From the NCBI GenBank assembly GCA_002427885.1, contig DIZI01000031.1, positions 1 to 64,000 of the forward strand: a stretch of 64,000 nucleotides of DNA, read 5' to 3'. The DNA is from Paludibacter sp. UBA6032. Lineage in GTDB: Bacteria > Bacteroidota > Bacteroidia > Bacteroidales > Paludibacteraceae. The notes under the pieces were generated by a model. The model searched no databases. It was not told the origin of the DNA and saw nothing but the letters and a program-made list of their open reading frames with translations. The translations under genes and the position numbers were made by a program. This document shows, one piece after another, positions 44,060-52,057 of the stretch. The stretch's first letter is position 1; each line of letters opens with the position of its first letter.

Positions 44060-45223
44060 ATGGAAAATACTCCAAAAAAACAAATAGCAATTTTAGGTTC
44101 TACCGGTTCCATTGGAACTCAGGCTTTAGAAGTGATAGCTGCGAACGGTTCATTATTCGATGTTTATGCACTTACAGCAAACAATAATGTGGATTTACTC
44201 ATTGATCAGGCCAGAAAATATAACCCGGAAATGGTAGCAATCGGAAACGAAAACTACTATAACCAACTTAAAGAAGCCCTGTCCGATTTGCCAATAAAGG
44301 TTTTTGCCGGAAATGATTCCATTGCTCAGGTTGCCGAAATGCATCCGATTGATATTGTCTTAACTGCCATGGTTGGTTATTCGGGACTCAAACCAACGAT
44401 GAATGCCATTAAAGCAGGCAAAAAAATTGCTTTAGCGAATAAAGAAACATTGGTGGTTGCAGGTGAATTAATTTGTGATTTGGCCGCTCAGTTTAATTCA
44501 GCAATTATACCAGTCGATTCGGAGCATTCAGCTATATTTCAATGTTTGGCAGGTGAAGGAAACAACCCAGTTGAAAAGTTAATACTGACGGCTTCAGGTG
44601 GACCTTTCCGTACCAAATCTTTACACGAACTGGAACTTGTAACCAGTGCCCAGGCATTGAAACATCCGAACTGGGAAATGGGCGCCAAAATAACAGTTGA
44701 TTCGGCCAGTTTGATAAATAAAGGATTTGAAATTATTGAGGCAAAATGGCTTTTTGGCGTTTCACCGGATCAGATTCAGGTGGTGATTCATCCGCAATCT
44801 ATTATCCATTCGATGGTTCAGTTTGATGATGGCTCCATAAAAGCACAATTGGGAATGCCCGATATGAAATTGCCAATTCAATATGCATTTACTTATCCCG
44901 ACCGAATAAAATCAAATTTTCCACGTTTTGATTTTGATCTTTGTTCGCAATTCACTTTCGAAAAACCCGATTTGGAACGATTTCGGAATCTGGGACTTGC
45001 CTATTATGCCATGGAACAAGGCGGGAATATGCCTTGTATACTAAATGCAGCCAACGAAGTGTTGGTGGCCGAATTTCTGAAAGACAAAATTGGATTTTTA
45101 CAAATGAGTGATATTATTGAAGATGTTTTTGCCAAAGCTATATTTGTGGCAAAACCTAGTTATGAAGATTATGTGATTACGGATTCGTTGGTGCGGATAC
45201 TTACAAAAGAGTTGATTAAGTAA
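44060..45223 (+). CDS. dxr: 1-deoxy-D-xylulose 5-phosphate reductoisomerase
   Basis: This 387-residue enzyme makes 2-C-methyl-D-erythritol 4-phosphate in the MEP isoprenoid pathway, using NADPH and a divalent metal. Clear signatures are GSTGSIGTQALEV (NADPH site), ANKETLVVAGELI, the metal and substrate motif PVDSEHSAIFQCL, ASGGPFRT, and NKGFEIIEAKWLF. Length is normal. The stop codon is directly followed by the ATG of a DNA methylase gene. Confidence 0.97.
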   Translation: MENTPKKQIAILGSTGSIGTQALEVIAANGSLFDVYALTANNNVDLLIDQARKYNPEMVAIGNENYYNQLKEALSDLPIKVFAGNDSIAQVAEMHPIDIVLTAMVGYSGLKPTMNAIKAGKKIALANKETLVVAGELICDLAAQFNSAIIPVDSEHSAIFQCLAGEGNNPVEKLILTASGGPFRTKSLHELELVTSAQALKHPNWEMGAKITVDSASLINKGFEIIEAKWLFGVSPDQIQVVIHPQSIIHSMVQFDDGSIKAQLGMPDMKLPIQYAFTYPDRIKSNFPRFDFDLCSQFTFEKPDLERFRNLGLAYYAMEQGGNMPCILNAANEVLVAEFLKDKIGFLQMSDIIEDVFAKAIFVAKPSYEDYVITDSLVRILTKELIK

Positions 45224-46300
45224 ATGGAAATCCCGAAAACTGAAGGTATAAAATATGCCGGTTCAAAACTCAAGATTTTGCCTTACATTTTCGAAATGCT
45301 AAGTCAATTGAATGAAATAGAAACGGTTCTCGACGGTTTTAGCGGATCAACAAGGGTCTCGCAGGCTTTTGCCAGTTTAGGCTATTCCACTACTTCCAAT
45401 GATATTGCGGTCTGGTCTGAGGTGTTTGCCACTTGTTATTTAATTGCAAATAAACCAAACAAGTATTATCTGGAATTAATAGAATATTTAAATAATTTGC
45501 AAGGTGTTGACGGTTGGTTTTCAGAAAATTATGGAGGTGTTGAAACCGATTTAAAGAAAGCATTTCAAATAAAGAATACACGGAAGTTAGATGCCATACG
45601 GAATGAGATTGATAATTTGAATCTGACCTGGGAAGACAAATCAGTGTTGCTTACAAGTTTAATTTATGCGTTGGATAAGGTGGATAATACCCTTGGACAC
45701 TATGCTGCCTACTTGTCGGGTTGGTCACAACGTTCGTTCAACGAATTGAATTTAAAATTACCGATGCGGCTTACACTGACTGGAGAAAATAAAGTCGTTC
45801 GTGACGACATTTTTAAGACAGTAGCCAATCGCTACGATTTAGTCTATTTCGATCCACCCTATGGATCTAATAATGAAAAAATGCCTCCAAGCAGGGTGAG
45901 GTATAACGCTTATTATCATTTGTGGACAACAATTATTCAGAATGATAAACCACTGCTTTTCGGAAAAGCAAACCGGAGAGAAGATAGCAGGGATAATGTG
46001 TCAGCTTCAGTATTCGAAGAATTCAGGAAGAGTGATAACGGTAGTTTTATGGCAATGGAAGCCCTGAAAAGGTTAATTCAAGAAACAAATACAAGGTATT
46101 TGTTGTTATCTTACAGTTCCGGTGGAAGAGCCACAAAAGAACAATTGTTGGATATTATTTCCGAATCAGGGAAGCTGTTGGAAATAAAATTGATCGATTA
46201 TAAAAAAAATGTAATGAGTAATATGCGCTCATCAAACGAATGGATAAATTCCGATGGTAAGCACGAGGAATTTCTTTTTTTAATGGAAAAAGCCCACTGA
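45224..46300 (+). CDS. Orphan D12-class DNA adenine (N6) methylase
   Basis: This 358-residue protein shows the D12-class layout: an N-terminal KYAGSKLKILPYIF motif (AdoMet-adjacent), FSGSTRVSQAFASLGY, and the catalytic DPPYG in YFDPPYGSN near residue 211. It should methylate adenine in a specific DNA sequence, unknown here. No restriction endonuclease gene is adjacent, so it is an orphan. It begins exactly at the base after the dxr stop, inside a housekeeping group in which dxr and rseP are commonly close neighbours, and appears to be an insertion that kept the transcript intact. Confidence 0.88.
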   Translation: MEIPKTEGIKYAGSKLKILPYIFEMLSQLNEIETVLDGFSGSTRVSQAFASLGYSTTSNDIAVWSEVFATCYLIANKPNKYYLELIEYLNNLQGVDGWFSENYGGVETDLKKAFQIKNTRKLDAIRNEIDNLNLTWEDKSVLLTSLIYALDKVDNTLGHYAAYLSGWSQRSFNELNLKLPMRLTLTGENKVVRDDIFKTVANRYDLVYFDPPYGSNNEKMPPSRVRYNAYYHLWTTIIQNDKPLLFGKANRREDSRDNVSASVFEEFRKSDNGSFMAMEALKRLIQETNTRYLLLSYSSGGRATKEQLLDIISESGKLLEIKLIDYKKNVMSNMRSSNEWINSDGKHEEFLFLMEKAH

Positions 46301-46404
46301 GTTTTCAGAAGCTGAATTTTAAAATGATTTATATATTTTTACAACTTAAACTTAAACTTTTCTTTAAACCTTTTCTTTGAGGTTTTTGGGCCAAATTTTT
46401 AAAT

Positions 46405-47892
46405 ATGGAAACATTTCTTGTCAGAGCTGTACAGCTCATTTTAAGCCTTTCGATTCTGGTAGTTTTACATGAATTTGGCCACTTTGCGTTTGCACGTTTA
46501 TTCAAAGTACGTGTTGATAAATTCTACATGTTTTTTAACCCAAACTTTTCATTAATCAGGGCAAAAAAAATAAACGGGAAATGGGTTGTGAAGTTTTTTG
46601 CAGCAAATGTTCCTGCCAACGAACGACCGAAATTGGATTCAGATGGTGATGTGATGGTAGATGCAAAGAAAAAAACGGTTATGGAGCAAATCCCCTTGTC
46701 GGAACTACCCGAAGGGGATTGGCGTAAGTATCCTGACAATACTGAATGGGGAATTGGTTGGCTTCCTTTGGGTGGTTATTGCAAAATTTCAGGCATGGTG
46801 GATGAGTCGATGGATCTGACACAAATGGCTGAAGAACCAAAACCGTGGGAATATCGTTCCCGTTCGGTGTGGCAACGTTTACCCATTATTATTGGTGGTG
46901 TGCTTGTCAATTTTATTTTAGCCATGGTGATTTATTCAGCTGTTTTATTTACATGGGGCCAGGATTATTTACCATTGGAAAATGCAAAATACGGACTGCA
47001 ATTCTCAAAAACAATGCAGGAATACGGTTTTAAAAACGGTGATAACATTGTGAAGATTGATGGTCAGGTTGCTGAAGATCGTTCAGATGTTATTGAGAAA
47101 ATTCTTATCGATGGAAAACAGCATATTTCTGTTAAAAGGGATAATCGGTTACTTAATATTACTTTACCCGAAGATTTCGCTCAAAAGATATTGGCAGCAG
47201 GTGAAACTGATTTAATTTCCATACGTCAACCATTCGTATTGGCGGAAATTACTTCAGGAATGGGAGCCGATGTCGCAAAACTACAACCGGGAGACAGCAT
47301 TATTGGTGTCAACGGGAAAAATATCTCTATCTTTCAGGATATTGCTGCTGAATTACGTGCCTTAAGCGAAAAACAAATTGACATTCGTTTTGTAAGAAAT
47401 GGAATCGTTATGCAGTCGAAAGTACTGGTTGATGAAAATGGAAAAATTGGAGTGTTACCGCATCCTTTTTATGAATATATGACAACGCGTCATACCGATT
47501 ATGGTTTTTTTGAATCAATTCCTGCTGGTATTAAACTTGGTTGGGGAACCTTGACAAGTTATGTGAAACAGCTGAAATTAGTCTTTACAAAAGAAGGCTC
47601 TAAGCAATTGGGTGGATTCGGTTCCATCGGAAAAATGTTTCCGAAAGTTTGGGACTGGCAGATTTTCTGGTCAATGACAGCTTTGCTTTCGGTTATTTTG
47701 GCCTTTATGAATTTTTTGCCCATTCCGGCTTTGGATGGTGGTTATGTATTATATTTGATATATGAAATGATTACCGGCAGAAAACCAAATGATAAGTTTT
47801 TGGAATACGCTCAGACAACAGGTTTCTTTTTGCTTATGGGATTACTGCTTTTTGCCAATGGGAATGATATTTTTAAAGCAATTTTTAAGTAA
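46405..47892 (+). CDS. rseP: RseP-like site-2 intramembrane metalloprotease (M50)
   Basis: This 495-residue membrane protease has HEFGH at residues 22-26 in the first helix, a long insertion after it (about 60-140), a second helix with GGVLVNFILAMVIYS, two PDZ-like domains (about 200-270 and 290-370) and the second metal motif FLPIPALDGGYVLYL. In other bacteria RseP cleaves anti-sigma factors and leftover signal peptides. The large insertion between the first two helices is typical of Bacteroidota homologues. The gene lies downstream of dxr and the methylase. Confidence 0.95.
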   Translation: METFLVRAVQLILSLSILVVLHEFGHFAFARLFKVRVDKFYMFFNPNFSLIRAKKINGKWVVKFFAANVPANERPKLDSDGDVMVDAKKKTVMEQIPLSELPEGDWRKYPDNTEWGIGWLPLGGYCKISGMVDESMDLTQMAEEPKPWEYRSRSVWQRLPIIIGGVLVNFILAMVIYSAVLFTWGQDYLPLENAKYGLQFSKTMQEYGFKNGDNIVKIDGQVAEDRSDVIEKILIDGKQHISVKRDNRLLNITLPEDFAQKILAAGETDLISIRQPFVLAEITSGMGADVAKLQPGDSIIGVNGKNISIFQDIAAELRALSEKQIDIRFVRNGIVMQSKVLVDENGKIGVLPHPFYEYMTTRHTDYGFFESIPAGIKLGWGTLTSYVKQLKLVFTKEGSKQLGGFGSIGKMFPKVWDWQIFWSMTALLSVILAFMNFLPIPALDGGYVLYLIYEMITGRKPNDKFLEYAQTTGFFLLMGLLLFANGNDIFKAIFK

Positions 47893-47949
47893 TTGTGAAT
47901 ATAATCAATCAATTTTTTTTTGGAAAAGATTTGAAAACATTGAATTAAA

Positions 47950-47957
47950 TAATTTTG
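47950..47957 (+). promoter_or_regulatory. -7 element for the ArsC-like gene
   Basis: TAATTTTG ends 45 bases before the ATG at 48003. A TTTG lies 16 bases upstream, closer than usual. Confidence 0.5.
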
Positions 47958-48002
47958 TGTAAACTGAATTAAATTTATAATTAATCACCAAATCATCAAA
48001 TC

Positions 48003-48362
48003 ATGAAACCTATTATTCTCTGTTACCCAAAATGTGGAACTTGTCAGAAAGCCGAAAAATGGTTAAAGGCAAACAGTATTGAACATGGTTTTCGTCCGAT
48101 TAAAGAAGAAAATCCAACAAAAGAAGAACTGAAAAGCTGGTTGAAGAAAAGCAAATTACCTGTATCAAGATTTTTCAATACGAGTGGATTACCTTACAGG
48201 GAGCTCAACATGAAAGATAAAGTGAAAACTTTACCTGAAGAAGAATTGATTGAAATCCTTTCAACCAATGGATTAATGGTAAAACGCCCGATTTTATTAA
48301 CGGGTGATACCATTCTGGTCGGTTTCAAGGAAGAAGAATGGAAACAGGCTTTCAAGAAATAA
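48003..48362 (+). CDS. ArsC/Spx-family thioredoxin-fold protein
   Basis: This 119-residue protein has the ArsC family fold, with CGTC (C11 and C14) in CYPKCGTCQKAEKWL, FFNTSGLPYR and the LMVKRPILLTGDTILVGF segment. The double cysteine and lack of typical ArsC arginine spacing place it with the Spx/MgsR/YffB-like group rather than true arsenate reductases. It may be a thiol-redox protein or regulator. There is no ars operon nearby. Confidence 0.85.
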   Translation: MKPIILCYPKCGTCQKAEKWLKANSIEHGFRPIKEENPTKEELKSWLKKSKLPVSRFFNTSGLPYRELNMKDKVKTLPEEELIEILSTNGLMVKRPILLTGDTILVGFKEEEWKQAFKK

Positions 48363-48385
48363 TTGACTTATTTCATTCTTTTCTA

Positions 48386-48435
48386 AAATCAGAATAAGGT
48401 TTTGAAAATATATTTTCAAAACCTTATTCTGATTT
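48386..48435. terminator. 50-base perfect palindrome, bidirectional terminator
   Basis: The arm 48386-48410 is followed by its exact reverse complement at 48411-48435 with no loop; the arms begin AAATCAGAATAAGG. It lies between the convergent ArsC-like (+) and radical SAM (-) genes and should terminate both. Confidence 0.85.
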
Positions 48436-48459
48436 ATTATATAGAATTACAATACTTTT

Positions 48460-49479
48460 TTATTTGCTGGTACAATTCCTGCACATCTCATGTTGTTTCC
48501 GGTTTAGAAGAATACCGCTTCTGAAATCGGAAGCTTTTTTTGAATGCCAGTTCGTTGAAAAAGAACTGTCTCCCATATTTCCAAACGAGAATTCGGAGTT
48601 CTTATCGAAGCAACAGGGTAAAACAGCTCCATTGGTATCTATCACCGAGCCGCTCCATAAACGCCAGCAATGATTTGGTAATGTGCTTTTGATGTGATAT
48701 TTTCCGGTTTTGTCCTGACGGTAGCGGGAGTATCTTTTATTTGCAGGCATTAAAACGTTTCCATTTTCAAAATTATAAATCTGAGCTGTTTTAAATGTCA
48801 TCCTGTCAACTTTCAATGATTTTGCCAGCTGTTTCATTTCGTTGATTTGGTGCTCATTGGTTTTAAATACGATGAATTGCATTTCAACGAGAGGAGTTAT
48901 TGACTTCAGTTCTTTTTTCCATTCGAGGACTCTTTTTATTCCTTCAATTGCTCTATCCAGATTTCCGCCAACACGGTAAGTTTCATAAACTTCCTGTGTA
49001 GTTCCATCGACCGATACAATCAGTTTATTCAGTCCGGAAAGTACAATTTCTTTGGCATTATTATTGTTCAAAAACTGACCGTTCGTTGACGTAGATGTAT
49101 AGATTCTGGCATTATTTGCATATTTAATCATTGCATATAATTGTTTATTCAGAAACGGTTCACCCTGAAAATACAATATAACATGAATAAGTGTCAGTTT
49201 TAATTCATCAATTGTTTTTTTATACAGTTGAAAATCAAAAGTAGCCCGACCGGATTTTGGGGTTTCCCTAATACCAACGGGACATTCCGGGCAGTGCAAA
49301 TTGCAAAAGTTAGCTGTCTCAATTGAAATATAATAGGGAGAACAATTTCCCAGTTTATGGAGTCCGGTATGGGAGCGTATGTATGACAAAGCCAATAATA
49401 GCAAATTCGCTATTCGACGAAGGGTCAAATAGCGGAATAAGGAGAAAAAAAACTGTATTTTATGTAGAAAAGTATGCAT
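48460..49479 (-). CDS. Radical SAM protein with SPASM-type C-terminus
   Basis: This 339-residue protein has the 4Fe-4S motif CNLHCPEC (C59, C63, C66), the conserved FQGEPFLN segment and STNGQFL, which shape the AdoMet site. The C-terminal part carries extra cysteines (VLPCCFDKNSEFSFGNM and CRNC) that fit a SPASM auxiliary cluster. Such enzymes often modify peptides or build cofactors. No precursor peptide or maturation partner is visible next to it, and a hydrophobic N-terminus (about 10-32) is unusual. The substrate is unknown. Confidence 0.87.
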   Translation of the reverse strand: MHTFLHKIQFFFSLFRYLTLRRIANLLLLALSYIRSHTGLHKLGNCSPYYISIETANFCNLHCPECPVGIRETPKSGRATFDFQLYKKTIDELKLTLIHVILYFQGEPFLNKQLYAMIKYANNARIYTSTSTNGQFLNNNNAKEIVLSGLNKLIVSVDGTTQEVYETYRVGGNLDRAIEGIKRVLEWKKELKSITPLVEMQFIVFKTNEHQINEMKQLAKSLKVDRMTFKTAQIYNFENGNVLMPANKRYSRYRQDKTGKYHIKSTLPNHCWRLWSGSVIDTNGAVLPCCFDKNSEFSFGNMGDSSFSTNWHSKKASDFRSGILLNRKQHEMCRNCTSK

Positions 49480-49610
49480 TTTGATTTGAATTGATTTTAG
49501 AATATTAAATATTGGGTTTATCCATGCGATAAATTAACCTATTTGTCTTGGCAATCACAAAAAAATGTCAAAAACAAATACAAAGTAAGTCAAAATTCGC
49601 TGAAAGTTAG

Positions 49611-49618
49611 TATATTTG
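49611..49618 (+). promoter_or_regulatory. -7 element for the OmpA-like/TPR lipoprotein gene
   Basis: TATATTTG ends 65 bases before the ATG at 49684. Confidence 0.6.
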
Positions 49619-49683
49619 TAGCCAAAACGGGTAAAAAACGAACAAAATAAAATATAAATAATTTATAACAAAAACACAATTTT

Positions 49684-51387
49684 ATGAGAAAGCAATTATT
49701 TTTCGCGGTTTCGATGGTGCTAGCGTTAGTTTTCAGCTCATGTAGCAAGGACTTGACCGCTTTGGATCCTAGCTTGTTTAAATGTAATCCTAATCCACTG
49801 GAAGTTAAAGGTGGAAAAGTGGACGCAACTGTAACGGGTACTTTCCCTGTTAAGTATTTTGATAAAAAATCCACTCTGACTGTAACTCCCGTGTTAAGAT
49901 TTAATGGTCAGGAAGTAAAAGGTACTGCCGTCAATTTTCAAGGTGAAAAAGTTGTTGGAAATAACAAAACTATTTCTTACAAAACAGGAGGTACATATAC
50001 TGTGAAGGCTTCTTTTGACTATGTCCCTGAAATGGCTACTTCAGAATTGTTTTTAGAATTTAATGTCGTTACCAAAAAGAAAACCTACCAAATACCGGCT
50101 GTAAAAGTTGCTGATGGTGTGATTGCTACATCACAATTGGTATCAACAAAAGCATCTGAACTTGCTCCTGTAATCATAGCCGACAAATTTCAACGTGTAA
50201 TTCAGGAGAAACAAGAAGCTGATATCATGTTTTTGATTCAACAGTCAAACTTACGTAAATCAGAAACAAAATCTGCTGAAATGGTTTCTTTGACTCAAAA
50301 AATTAAAGATGCTCAGGATGATCAAAGTAAACAAGTTGCTGGTTTCGAAATTGCAGGTTATGCATCACCTGATGGAGGAATGAAACTGAATACGAATTTA
50401 GCTGAAAAACGTGAAAAAGTAACAGTTGATTTTTTGAACAAAGAATTGAAGAAACTTAAAGCAACAGTGACAATTGATTCAAAATTTACTCCTGAAGATT
50501 GGGCAGGTTTCCAGACTTTAATGGAAAATTCAAATATCCAGGATAAACAAGTTATCTTACGGGTTTTGACAATGTATCAGGATCCAGAACAACGCGAACG
50601 TGAAATTAAAAACCTTTCGGTAGCTTTTAAATCTATTGCCGAAGAAATCTTACCGAAATTACGTCGTTCACGTCTTAACCTGACTATTGATGTAACCGGT
50701 AAATCTGATTCATTATTAACTCAATTAGCTAATAATGATCCTTCTAAACTATCTGTTGAAGAATTGCTATATGCCGCAACATTAACGAATAATCTGGATG
50801 AAAAGGCAGCGATCTACCAAAAAGTAACTGAACTTTATCCAAATGATGCCCGTGGATTCAATAATTTAGGTGATGTGAAACTCCAACAAGGCAACGTGGC
50901 TGATGCTTCTCGCTATTTTGCCAAAGGTTTGGAAATCGATCCTAAATCAGCGGACCTTAATTATAATGCCGGTTTAGCTTCTTTGGCCAGCGGAGATATT
51001 TCTAAAGCTGAAGTTTCGTTTGGTAAAGCTGCCGGAACATCAGGTAACTTAGGACAAGCTTTAGGGACTGTGAATATTATTAAAGGTGATTATCCTAAAG
51101 CTAAAACATTCTTTGGTTCGGCTTCTACAAATAACGCTGCCTTGCTTCAAATTTTGGATGCCGATTACAGTGGTGCACGCAAAACATTGGCAGCAGTTGC
51201 CCAACCTGATGGAATGACTTCTTATTTAGGTGCTATCATTGGAGCCCGTACCAACGACAGAGATGCCGTATACAGCAACTTAAGAGATGCAGTGAAGAAA
51301 GACAAAACCTTAGCCCCAAAAGCTTTGAAAGATATTGAATTTTCAAAATTTGCAACTGATGAAACATTCCTTTCTATTGTCAAATAA
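49684..51387 (+). CDS. OmpA-like and TPR-containing lipoprotein
   Basis: This 567-residue protein has a lipoprotein signal peptide with lipobox VFSSC (Cys near 20). An N-terminal beta-rich region (about 30-140) is followed by a segment like the OmpA peptidoglycan-binding domain (about 215-265: AGYASPDGGMKLNTNLAEKR, then strand/helix) and TPR motifs from about 370 (AIYQKVTELYPNDARGFNNL, ASRYFAKGLEIDPKSADLNY). It probably sits on the outer membrane, touches peptidoglycan and holds partners through the TPRs. Codon use and the strong terminator suggest an abundant protein. Its specific function is unknown. Confidence 0.85.
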   Translation: MRKQLFFAVSMVLALVFSSCSKDLTALDPSLFKCNPNPLEVKGGKVDATVTGTFPVKYFDKKSTLTVTPVLRFNGQEVKGTAVNFQGEKVVGNNKTISYKTGGTYTVKASFDYVPEMATSELFLEFNVVTKKKTYQIPAVKVADGVIATSQLVSTKASELAPVIIADKFQRVIQEKQEADIMFLIQQSNLRKSETKSAEMVSLTQKIKDAQDDQSKQVAGFEIAGYASPDGGMKLNTNLAEKREKVTVDFLNKELKKLKATVTIDSKFTPEDWAGFQTLMENSNIQDKQVILRVLTMYQDPEQREREIKNLSVAFKSIAEEILPKLRRSRLNLTIDVTGKSDSLLTQLANNDPSKLSVEELLYAATLTNNLDEKAAIYQKVTELYPNDARGFNNLGDVKLQQGNVADASRYFAKGLEIDPKSADLNYNAGLASLASGDISKAEVSFGKAAGTSGNLGQALGTVNIIKGDYPKAKTFFGSASTNNAALLQILDADYSGARKTLAAVAQPDGMTSYLGAIIGARTNDRDAVYSNLRDAVKKDKTLAPKALKDIEFSKFATDETFLSIVK

Positions 51388-51405
51388 TATTTGAACAACT
51401 GATAT

Positions 51406-51438
51406 AAAAATCCGATGCAATACTTGCATCGGATTTTT
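51406..51438 (+). terminator. Terminator of the OmpA-like/TPR lipoprotein gene
   Basis: A 15-base-pair stem (51406-51420 with 51424-51438) with loop TAC and a T-rich 3' arm. Confidence 0.92.
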
Positions 51439-51587
51439 TGTGTAAAATCAGGGATTGGTTTGGAAGTGTAAATTTGAAAGATAATAGTTTGTTTAATAAA
51501 ATTCTTCTTAGTAAAGTTTTTATGAGTTTTAATGAACATTATACCATTTTGAGTTCAACAACATTTTCATTTTCCGGCATTTAACCG

Positions 51588-51595
51588 TATCTTTG
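51588..51595 (+). promoter_or_regulatory. -7 element for the rsfS-ftsH group
   Basis: TATCTTTG ends 37 bases before the rsfS ATG. Confidence 0.6.
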
Positions 51596-51632
51596 CAGGA
51601 ATTTCAAAAATTAAAATAATTAGAACCTAAGC

Positions 51633-51992
51633 ATGAAGGAAAACGAACAAATAGTTGCTAAAATTGTTGAAGGAATACAAGAACGAAAAGGTAAAAATAT
51701 TGTGGTTGTAAATTTAAATAAATTGCATGAAGCTCCTTGTAGTTATTTTGTAATTTGTGAAGGAGACTCAAATATTCATGTAAATGCTATTGCACTTTCT
51801 GTTAAAGATTGGGTTCGTGAACAAATAAAAGTGAAACCATATGCAATAGATGGATTTGAAAACAAGGAATGGATAGCCATGGATTATGGACAAATCATTG
51901 TTCATGTATTTCAACGCCCAGCACGTGCTTTCTACGATATTGAGCATTTATGGGCAGATGCCGGTATTAAAAAGATAATCGATGTCCTCTAA
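51633..51992 (+). CDS. rsfS: Ribosomal silencing factor RsfS
   Basis: This 119-residue protein blocks joining of ribosomal subunits by binding L14 during slow growth. Family marks are APCSYFVICEGDS, the WVREQIKVKPYAIDGFENKEW region split by the conserved Gly, MDYGQIIVHVF and the DIEHLWADA end. It is 65 bases upstream of ftsH on the same strand, a conserved order in Bacteroidota, and shares its promoter. Confidence 0.95.
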   Translation: MKENEQIVAKIVEGIQERKGKNIVVVNLNKLHEAPCSYFVICEGDSNIHVNAIALSVKDWVREQIKVKPYAIDGFENKEWIAMDYGQIIVHVFQRPARAFYDIEHLWADAGIKKIIDVL

Positions 51993-52057
51993 ATTCTTTA
52001 TAGAAGATTATTTATTTGTTCTATATCAAATAACGAAATAATAACTGAAATAAAATA

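Noticed and set aside
45224..46300. Restriction-modification system
   Set aside because: Only the methylase is present; neither neighbour (dxr, rseP) is an endonuclease.
48003..48362. Arsenate reductase
   Set aside because: The double-cysteine CGTC site and lack of an ars context fit the Spx/YffB-like group better.
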